A stretch of 5,451 nucleotides of DNA from Porticoccaceae bacterium UBA4026 (lineage in GTDB: Bacteria; Pseudomonadota; Gammaproteobacteria; Pseudomonadales; Porticoccaceae), in the NCBI GenBank assembly GCA_002382445.1, contig DGAQ01000005.1:1-5451 (forward strand), written 5' to 3'. How positions within the stretch are numbered: position 1 is the first letter of the stretch; each line of letters begins with the position of its first letter. Positions 1-5,383 of the stretch are shown piece by piece. Made by a program: the position numbers and the translations under genes. The notes below the pieces were generated by a model that was not told the DNA's origin, did no database searches, and saw only the letters and a list, made by a program, of their open reading frames with translations.

Positions 1-1
1 C

Positions 2-79
2 GATAAACAAACTTATTGGTTACTGCTGTTTTTTGTCGGCTCGATTGCCGGCTTATATTTATTTAACCAGTTGATTTAA
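2..79 (+). CDS. C-terminal tail of a membrane protein (5' end outside window)
   Basis: Only the last 25 codons are present, entering from the left edge in the frame that starts at base 2 and stopping at TAA 77-79. The peptide is a short polar lead (DKQTY), then a strongly hydrophobic stretch of about 17 residues beginning WLLLFFVGSIAGLY, and a short end (FNQLI). This fits a final transmembrane helix that finishes almost at the C-terminus. No family can be named from so little sequence. The same frame stays open after the TAA as far as the TAG at 245-247, but that extension has no early start codon and an unconvincing composition. A chance hydrophobic stretch is possible, but the residue pattern favours a real tail. 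Confidence 0.55.
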   Translation, partial: DKQTYWLLLFFVGSIAGLYLFNQLI

Positions 80-189
80 GATAACAGCGGGCGCGCTGCC
101 GCTTTAAAGGCGCTATGTAAGTGGTCGGAGTGGACGTATTTCCCGCCGACTAATAATGGCAATGCATCCACTTCACCAGCCTGCAATGA
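76..189 (-). pseudogene. Possible C-terminal remnant of an unidentified protein
   Basis: Read on the minus strand, this stretch gives 37 residues that look like natural protein. It contains GEVDALPLLVGGKY followed by VHSDHLHSAFKAAARPLLS and ends at TAA (plus bases 76-78), overlapping the stop of the convergent membrane-protein tail. Upstream an in-frame TGA (plus 190-192) closes the frame, and another follows at 223-225. A different minus frame (about 175-241) reads NVKRHQPQSILHLIIAG, so a frameshift could join the two pieces. There is no room for a complete gene before the methyltransferase-like gene begins at 248 on the other strand. I read this tentatively as the decayed end of a convergent gene cut off by a rearrangement. 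The family is not recognised; the small hydrophobic strand followed by GGKY vaguely recalls thioredoxin-fold C-termini. It could also be chance, since plus frame 2 is open over the same bases. Confidence 0.3.
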
Positions 190-235
190 TCAGGTGCAGA
201 ATCGACTGGGGTTGATGCCTTTTCACATTCTGATT

Positions 236-240
236 GAGGA
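236..240 (+). promoter_or_regulatory. Ribosome binding site of the MetE-like gene
   Basis: GAGGA lies 7 bases upstream of the ATG at 248, a near-ideal Shine-Dalgarno match and spacing. It fixes this start for the methyltransferase-like gene. Confidence 0.8.
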
Positions 241-247
241 ATTATAG

Positions 248-1393
248 ATGGGTAACATACTAACTAGCCACGTAGGCTCACTCCCTAGAACTCAAGAAGT
301 CGTTGATTACATTTTTGCTAGAGAAAATGAGCAGCCATATGATGCGCAGCAATTCGACGACTGTATGACTTCCAGCGTTCTTGACACGGTAGAGAAACAA
401 AAGCATGCAGGTATCGATATTGTTAGCGATGGTGAAACATCTAAAATATCCTATGCCACCTATGTGAAAGACCGATATACCGGATTTTCAGGTGATAGTC
501 CTCGCAATCCTCCAGAAGATTTAAAACTGTTCCCAGGCTTTCTCCAAAAACTGGCAAACGATGGTGGTACGCCACAGTATGCACGTCCCATGTGCACGGC
601 TGAAGTGAAGTCAAAAGGTCAGGGAGAACTGCAAAAAGACATAGCCAATCTAAAATCAGCAATGGCTGCCAACGATATTCATAGGGGCTTTATGAATGCC
701 GCCTCACCAGGGGTTATTTCGCTATTTTTACAAAATGACTATTACCCTACAAGAGATGCTTATCTAGCGGCGCTTGCCGATGCGATGCGAGATGAATATG
801 AAACTATTGTGGCCTCAGGATTAGACCTACAGCTGGATTGCCCCGACCTGGCACTTTCAAGGCATATGCTATTTAGTCATTTGTCAGATGCAGAGTTTAT
901 CAAAATTGCTGAGTCACACGTAGATGCGCTCAACCACGCGCTTAAAAATATACCCGAAGAGAACGTTAGAATTCATATCTGCTGGGGCAATTATGAAGGC
1001 CCCCACTGCTGTGATATTGACATGAGTAAGGTGTTTGGGACCTTAATGAAGACCAAGGCTCAGTACATTTTGTTTGAAACATCTAACCCCCGTCATGCTC
1101 ACGAATGGACAGTTTTCCGCGATCGTAAGAGCGAAATACCGGATAATAAAATACTGGTGCCTGGCGTCGTAGATACCACCACCAATTTTGTCGAACACCC
1201 TGAGTTAGTTGCAGAACGAATTCAGAAATTTGTCGATATAGTGGGCTCAGAAAGAGTCATAGCCGGTTCGGATTGCGGGTTTGGTACCTTTGCCGGTTTT
1301 GGTGCGGTAGACCCCGACATTGCTTTTGCAAAATTAAAGTCGTTATCTGAGGGCGCAGCACTGGTAACTAACCGTTTACGCGGCATTAAATAA
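248..1393 (+). CDS. Cobalamin-independent methionine synthase II-like zinc alkyltransferase
   Basis: This 381-residue protein matches the C-terminal catalytic barrel of MetE (Meth_synt_2 family) without the N-terminal half of full-length MetE, which is about 750 residues. The N-terminus has the HVGSLPR signature (residues 8-14) typical of short MetE-like proteins and epoxyalkane:coenzyme M transferases. Zinc ligands are visible as His243 and Cys245 in HICWGN and Cys343 in GSDCGFG, with Glu277 (FETSNPR) a possible fourth. The expected chemistry is transfer of a methyl or alkyl group to or from a zinc-activated thiolate in the cytoplasm. Methionine synthesis is not assured: the HICWGNYEGPH stretch is the pattern I associate with the alkyltransferase-like branch, whose substrates are mostly unknown. 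The ATG has a strong GAGGA site. The nearest downstream gene is about 140 bases away on the same strand. Family assignment is firm; the substrate is not. No frameshift or missing zinc ligand is seen. Confidence 0.9.
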   Translation: MGNILTSHVGSLPRTQEVVDYIFARENEQPYDAQQFDDCMTSSVLDTVEKQKHAGIDIVSDGETSKISYATYVKDRYTGFSGDSPRNPPEDLKLFPGFLQKLANDGGTPQYARPMCTAEVKSKGQGELQKDIANLKSAMAANDIHRGFMNAASPGVISLFLQNDYYPTRDAYLAALADAMRDEYETIVASGLDLQLDCPDLALSRHMLFSHLSDAEFIKIAESHVDALNHALKNIPEENVRIHICWGNYEGPHCCDIDMSKVFGTLMKTKAQYILFETSNPRHAHEWTVFRDRKSEIPDNKILVPGVVDTTTNFVEHPELVAERIQKFVDIVGSERVIAGSDCGFGTFAGFGAVDPDIAFAKLKSLSEGAALVTNRLRGIK

Positions 1394-1447
1394 AGATTCC
1401 TGTCTGGGCATATTGCTTTTTTATTGCTAAAAACTTGAACAGAATTG

Positions 1448-1489
1448 ATTAAGCTATCATAGGTAGATGACTGCCGAGTAAAGCTTAAT
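1448..1489. repeat. 8-bp inverted repeat upstream of the hydrolase gene
   Basis: ATTAAGCT at 1448-1455 is repeated in inverted orientation as AGCTTAAT at 1482-1489, with 26 bases between. The half-site centres lie 34 bp apart, about three helical turns. It sits in the gap before the exported hydrolase gene, where an operator could act, but an AT-rich repeat of this length can arise by chance. Confidence 0.3.
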
Positions 1490-1532
1490 TTAGTCCCAAA
1501 CCGCCAATCCCATATTGGAAAGACTCAGCCCT

Positions 1533-2966
1533 ATGCCACGTGCCATTTTGCTCCCTTTGTTCCTGTTGTTCTCTTTGTTAAGTGGGCTTATAAGCCCCAA
1601 TATCTATGCCCTATGCGCACCGACCGCTGTCAGCTGCATAAGCTCGCTAGACAGTCTCAGTATTGCCGCACTTAGAAGCCGTCAATACCAATCTAGCCCC
1701 AGTCTGATTAAACAACTGAGTGCGAATGACGGGCTTAATGAATATGCCCGTCACTACTCACTTGATGGTACCGCGCCATTTCATAGTTATATGGTTAGCT
1801 ATCAATCAGACCTGAGGATGGTCTATGCCCGCCTAGACATTCCATCAACGGCTATGCCCGCCAAGGGTTATCCCGTAATAATATTTGCCCATGGCTGGGT
1901 TGGCCAAGAAAAAGCCGATAATTATAATTTCGGTTATGACTTAACATCACTTGCAGGAGAGCTTATCAATGGCTATGTCGACGCAGGATTTATGGTGATT
2001 ACCCCTGGGTATCTGGGCCATGGAACTGTTGATGGGGTGCAGGCCGAGGGCTTCGACATAATGCAAAGCTGGGACAATGCCACTTATTTGACACCCACCT
2101 TTTATGCAATCGATTTGCTAAATCTACTTGAGGGCCTATCGTTTGTGAATAGCACAGATTGGAAAAAATGGGCGGGAAATAAGATGTTGAGTCCCAAAGC
2201 CAACCTTAACGCCATAAACCTTACCGGTCATTCTCAGGGTGGCGATGTCGCTCTCACGGCACTAGCAGTGTCCGGGGAAGACTCCAGTATCAAAAATACT
2301 TTTGCAGCCGCTTCGATTTGGTCGGGCAATATTCCCAGTAGGTTTACCCAACTAGAAACATTTGCACCTATGGCGAAAACCTTACAGGCATTTTTCTCGG
2401 GAGATGGTACCTGGACCGGTACAGCAAAAGGCCGAGATAACAGCATTAATCAAAGCTTTATTTTTCCTTGGCCAAGTGATTCTATCGGCACCCTTGATAC
2501 GAGTTCGCCTGTTTGGACATGGCAATCAGAACAGTGGGCAGAGCCCACTGTCGCGTCGGTTATACGCAGTAGATATAAAATTATGTATGACCGAATTAAT
2601 ACACAGGTAGAAGACTCAGATGCTTTATCCATCAACATTGAAATAGGTGATGACGGCAAGTTAGAAGTAAAACATCCACTTAAATTTGAAAAGCAGATAC
2701 TAGCCATTGGCGGGTTCGATGCGGTGGAGTTTTTGACTGAGCCATTGGTGCTTCATTTCTCAGACAGGGACTATTATTCGATGCCCAGTTGGAATCTAGA
2801 TTTAGCCAAACGGATAGGCCGGGGAGGTGGCAACGCAAAGGCTTTTATTTATAATGGCAATACTCATGGATTGAAGCGCAGTCAATATAGTTGGTTTTCG
2901 CCGGATGATACTACTGATGGATTTCCACAGGCCGTTAAACGGGATATATTATTATTTGCTCGTTAA
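1533..2966 (+). CDS. Exported alpha/beta hydrolase (lipase/esterase-like)
   Basis: I start this gene at ATG 1533 (477 residues). The frame is also open from a TTG at 1515, but GGAAAG at 1517-1522 sits 10 bases before the ATG, and starting there puts a clean signal peptide at the N-terminus: MPR, then a hydrophobic core (AILLPLFLLFSLLSGLI) and a likely cleavage after NIYA. Alpha/beta-hydrolase landmarks follow in order: oxyanion-hole HGW at 120-122, nucleophile Ser234 in GHSQGG, likely acid Asp411 (or Asp413) in HFSDRDYY, and catalytic His445 in NTHG. About 175 residues separate the serine from the acid, much more than the core fold needs, implying a cap domain rich in Trp and Ser/Thr. Two cysteines near the mature N-terminus (LCAPTAVSC) could form a disulfide. 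It probably hydrolyses an ester, or less likely an amide, in the periplasm or outside the cell. The substrate is unknown. The -1 residue before the first Cys is Leu, so a lipoprotein is unlikely. Confidence 0.85.
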   Translation: MPRAILLPLFLLFSLLSGLISPNIYALCAPTAVSCISSLDSLSIAALRSRQYQSSPSLIKQLSANDGLNEYARHYSLDGTAPFHSYMVSYQSDLRMVYARLDIPSTAMPAKGYPVIIFAHGWVGQEKADNYNFGYDLTSLAGELINGYVDAGFMVITPGYLGHGTVDGVQAEGFDIMQSWDNATYLTPTFYAIDLLNLLEGLSFVNSTDWKKWAGNKMLSPKANLNAINLTGHSQGGDVALTALAVSGEDSSIKNTFAAASIWSGNIPSRFTQLETFAPMAKTLQAFFSGDGTWTGTAKGRDNSINQSFIFPWPSDSIGTLDTSSPVWTWQSEQWAEPTVASVIRSRYKIMYDRINTQVEDSDALSINIEIGDDGKLEVKHPLKFEKQILAIGGFDAVEFLTEPLVLHFSDRDYYSMPSWNLDLAKRIGRGGGNAKAFIYNGNTHGLKRSQYSWFSPDDTTDGFPQAVKRDILLFAR

Positions 2967-3037
2967 CCCATTCTTATTCCGTACGCTCTATCGGTATTAT
3001 AAGCACCGTTGGAGCGACTTATAGCAAGCACTATTCT

Positions 3038-3069
3038 ACTCACAGTGAGTTTAATCAAACCACAGTAAG
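3038..3069. promoter_or_regulatory. Palindrome and direct repeat upstream of the SDR gene (possible operator)
   Basis: ACTCACAGTGAGT (3038-3050) is a perfect 6-bp dyad around a single central base. CACAGTGAG within it (3041-3049) recurs as CACAGTAAG at 3061-3069, exactly 20 bp downstream, about two helical turns and overlapping the ribosome binding region. This is a plausible repressor site for the dehydrogenase gene. A weak -10-like TATTAT lies upstream at 2995-3000 without a good -35. No regulator gene is in the window to pair with it. Confidence 0.35.
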
Positions 3070-3077
3070 GCAATATT

Positions 3078-3839
3078 ATGAGTAATTCTAACAGCCCTAT
3101 AATTTCTAAAATGTTCTCCCTTACTGGAAAGATCGCTTTAGTTACAGGCGCGGGCAAAGGTATTGGTCGAGCCTGCGCCATACTACTTGCTGAGGCCGGT
3201 GCCAGCGTTATCGCCGTCAGCCGAACCGATTCTGACCTGCATGAATTACATCAACTGTATGGTGATAGCATTAAAATATGGACACTAGATATCACTAATG
3301 ATGAATTTTTAAAACGCATCGCAAGCTTGGAGAGACTAGATATTTTAGTCAACAATGTCGGCACTAATAAACCAGAACCATTTGTCGATGTAACTGAGCA
3401 GACCTTAGATCTAATGCTAACATTCAATGTTCGTTCTGCTTTTTTGACCGCGCAAGCTGCAGCTAAAATAATGACCAAACAGGCCTCTGGATCTATAATT
3501 CATATGTCATCACAAATGGGGCACATTGGCGCCGCTAACCGCACTGTTTATTGCATGACAAAACATGCGATTGAAGGACTCACTAAAGCCATGGCGGTGG
3601 AACTGGCTGTTCACAATGTGCGTGTGAACTCTGTAGCACCCACATTTATTGAAACGCCATTGACACTGCCCATGTTTGAGGATGAGACCTTCAGGAGTGA
3701 AGTATTGACCAAGATTCCACTGAATCGAATTGGAAAGGTTGAAGATGTTGCAGCGGCAGTCCTCTATCTTGCTAGTCCTGCATCCAACATGGTCACAGGG
3801 CATAGCTTAAGAGTTGATGGCGGCTGGACCGCGATATAG
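3078..3839 (+). CDS. Short-chain dehydrogenase/reductase, L-xylulose/dicarbonyl reductase-like
   Basis: A complete classical SDR of 253 residues, a normal length for the family. The cofactor motif is TGAGKGIG (23-30). NNVG (92-95) replaces the usual NNAG. The catalytic tetrad is Asn117, Ser145, Tyr158 and Lys162, with the standard 13-residue Ser-Tyr spacing and YxxxK. After the second beta strand the sequence reads VSRTDSDL, with Arg where NAD-specific SDRs usually carry Asp, so NADP(H) is favoured. This segment, together with SSQ and VYCMTK, closely recalls animal L-xylulose reductase (DCXR), suggesting oxidation or reduction of a small polyol, ketose or alpha-dicarbonyl. TAAGG at 3066-3070 is 7 bases from the ATG, supporting this start; an internal ATG at 3111 would also keep the whole fold. 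The downstream neighbour is convergent. Family assignment is firm; the substrate is inferred only loosely. Confidence 0.92.
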   Translation: MSNSNSPIISKMFSLTGKIALVTGAGKGIGRACAILLAEAGASVIAVSRTDSDLHELHQLYGDSIKIWTLDITNDEFLKRIASLERLDILVNNVGTNKPEPFVDVTEQTLDLMLTFNVRSAFLTAQAAAKIMTKQASGSIIHMSSQMGHIGAANRTVYCMTKHAIEGLTKAMAVELAVHNVRVNSVAPTFIETPLTLPMFEDETFRSEVLTKIPLNRIGKVEDVAAAVLYLASPASNMVTGHSLRVDGGWTAI

Positions 3840-3870
3840 CGCAGGCTTAGGGGACGAACTGAGTATGGGC

Positions 3871-3915
3871 GACTGTCGAGACAATGCTGTAGTTTGAATC
3901 CATTACTCAACAGTC
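3871..3915 (-). other. Imperfect hairpin in the convergent intergenic region
   Basis: GACTGTCGAG (3871-3880) pairs with CTCAACAGTC (3906-3915). The stem has one C-A mismatch on the plus strand, which becomes a G-U wobble in a minus-strand transcript, so the structure is better as RNA downstream of the HpsN-like gene. After a small internal loop AATG/CATT adds four more pairs, leaving a 14-base apical loop. No U-tract follows on either strand, so it is not a canonical terminator. Confidence 0.35.
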
Positions 3916-3946
3916 CCTGCTACATATTGAGTCAATCTATCGGGCT

Positions 3947-3976
3947 GCCGTCTCTGTTCTTATCGCAGAGACAGGC
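3947..3976. terminator. Stem-loop between convergent genes, possible bidirectional terminator
   Basis: GTCTCTG (3950-3956) and CAGAGAC (3966-3972) form a perfect 7-bp stem around a 9-base loop. It extends by GCC/GGC past one bulged A (3973). It lies roughly midway between the stop codons of the SDR gene and the HpsN-like gene, where a shared terminator is expected. There is no poly-U run on either side, so intrinsic termination would be weak; it could instead be a 3'-end stabilising structure. The rest of this 229-base gap shows no gene. Confidence 0.35.
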
Positions 3977-4068
3977 TCAAAACACCTGTACCGGTCTTGC
4001 TAGCCTAGATGGTTTGGTTACCTATTGACTCACTGCAATTAAATTCAGCTAGTGGATAGACGACGACT

Positions 4069-5349
4069 CTAATTGGAGCCGTAGCGTTTAACCCGCAGAT
4101 CAGCCTGTGCTTTGTGACCAGCAAAACCTTCCAAATCACATAATCTCGAGCAGTACTCGCCTATCTCGACCGTTGCTTCTTTACTAACCCGTTGGTAGGT
4201 GCAGGTTTTGATAAACTTACCAACCCAAAGACCCCCGGTATAGCGAGCTGCTTTGTTTGTCGGCAATGTATGGTTAGTTCCTATAACTTTGTCACCGTAA
4301 GAGACATTGGTTTCGGGTCCCAGAAATAAGGCGCCGAAATTAGTCATATTGTTTAAGAAATACTCTGGATCTTTTGTCATCACCTGGACGTGTTCGAATG
4401 CCAGATCGTCCGCTACCTGAAGCATCTCTTCATAGGTATCACAAAGAATAACTTGGCCATAATCTCGCCATGCCTGACCGGCTATTTTTGCCGTCTCAAG
4501 GGTTTCTAACTGCCGTTCGACCTCGATAACGGTTTCCTTTGCAAACACTTCGCTATTGGTCAGTAATATCGCGGGTGAGTTGACACCATGTTCCGCCTGA
4601 CCGAGAAGATCTGTGGCAGCCATTTCAGGATCACAACCTATGTCATCGGCAATAATCAGTGTTTCCGTGGGACCCGCAAGCAAATCGATGCCTACTCGAC
4701 CAAAGAGTTGACGTTTCGCTTCAGCTACATAGGCATTACCTGGACCGACAATCATATCGACCGGTGCAATCGTTTCTGTACCTATTGCCATGGCACCGAC
4801 TGCCTGGACACCACCAAAACAATATATTTCGTCAGCACCGGCCAAGGCCATGGTGGCAACAATTGCCGGCATAGGCTTACCATTAAACGGTGGTGCGCAT
4901 GCGATCACACGTTTAACGCCAGCGACCTTAGCTGTAGCAACACTCATATGAGCTGAGGCCACGAGAGGATACTTTCCTCCGGGGATATAACAACCCACGC
5001 TGTTCATGGGTATATGCTTGTGGCCTAGGACAACACCGGGACGTGTTTCCACTTCGACATTCTTCATGGAGTCGAGCTGAATACGAGCAAAATTCTTAAC
5101 CTGCTCCTGGGCAAACTTAATATCATGCAGGGTACTTTCAGACAGGCTGTCGATACAGGCCTGTATTTCATCGTCAGACAAACGGAAGCTTGGCGGCGAC
5201 CAGTTATCCAATTTTGCTGACATCTCACGAACATGAGTATCACCATGGTCGGTAATGCCTTGTAAAATACCTTCCACAACCTCTCGAACCTGATTACTAG
5301 CTTCGCGGCTCTGCTCTTCTGAAATACCTTTTTTTAAGATTGTTATCAT
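4069..5349 (-). CDS. hpsN: Histidinol-dehydrogenase-fold enzyme, probable sulfopropanediol 3-dehydrogenase
   Basis: A complete 426-residue protein of the HisD family. The metal ligands are conserved: Gln251 and His254 (GQAEHG), Asp353 (YGDK) and His412 (FAGH). The catalytic Glu319-His320 pair (AFEHVQV), His360 (GTNHTLPT) and Glu407 match equivalent HisD positions, and VGPGNAY (201-207) is a conserved family motif. The loop before the metal Asp reads PETNVSYGDK instead of the PES.GDY arrangement of histidine-pathway enzymes, as if three residues were inserted near the substrate pocket. No other his gene is present. SVGCYIPGGKYPL is the pattern I associate with HpsN, which oxidises (R)-2,3-dihydroxypropane-1-sulfonate with NAD+ in two steps to sulfolactate. 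I use the ATG at 5349, with GGAAAA 7 bases upstream; the frame also opens from a GTG at 5364. The fold is certain, the HpsN assignment probable. A related alcohol substrate remains possible. Confidence 0.85.
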   Translation of the reverse strand: MITILKKGISEEQSREASNQVREVVEGILQGITDHGDTHVREMSAKLDNWSPPSFRLSDDEIQACIDSLSESTLHDIKFAQEQVKNFARIQLDSMKNVEVETRPGVVLGHKHIPMNSVGCYIPGGKYPLVASAHMSVATAKVAGVKRVIACAPPFNGKPMPAIVATMALAGADEIYCFGGVQAVGAMAIGTETIAPVDMIVGPGNAYVAEAKRQLFGRVGIDLLAGPTETLIIADDIGCDPEMAATDLLGQAEHGVNSPAILLTNSEVFAKETVIEVERQLETLETAKIAGQAWRDYGQVILCDTYEEMLQVADDLAFEHVQVMTKDPEYFLNNMTNFGALFLGPETNVSYGDKVIGTNHTLPTNKAARYTGGLWVGKFIKTCTYQRVSKEATVEIGEYCSRLCDLEGFAGHKAQADLRVKRYGSN

Positions 5350-5383
5350 TGCGGGGTTTTCCACTCCATGTTAATGCTACTGA

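Noticed and set aside
80..247. Plus-frame extension of the left-edge membrane protein through TAA 77-79, or a small gene ending at TAG 245-247
   Set aside because: No start codon lies near the beginning of the extension and the peptide is Asn/Ser/Thr-rich without natural pattern. No readthrough signal is visible.
441..662. Minus-strand open frame opposite the MetE-like gene
   Set aside because: Antisense to a conserved coding region with no start signal or family resemblance.
1515..1532. TTG start adding six residues to the hydrolase
   Set aside because: The ATG at 1533 has the better-placed GGAAAG site, and starting there gives a normal signal peptide with a basic residue at position 3.
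3510..3803. Minus-strand open frame of 97 codons opposite the SDR gene
   Set aside because: Antisense to conserved SDR catalytic motifs, with a composition rich in Cys, His and Asn typical of a shadow frame.
4588..4956. Plus-strand open frame of 122 codons opposite the HpsN-like gene
   Set aside because: It lies wholly antisense to a gene with complete family motifs, has an unnatural Cys/His/Arg/Thr-rich composition, and no ribosome binding site or recognisable domain.
4069..5349. Annotation as biosynthetic histidinol dehydrogenase
   Set aside because: The fold and metal ligands fit, but the pocket loop differs, no histidine genes are adjacent, and the neighbours are catabolic-type enzymes. 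Not excluded without a tree.
5350..5364. GTG start adding five residues to the HpsN-like protein
   Set aside because: The ATG at 5349 has a GGAAAA site at 7 bases and gives the MITILKKG start expected for the family; the GTG has no suitably spaced site.
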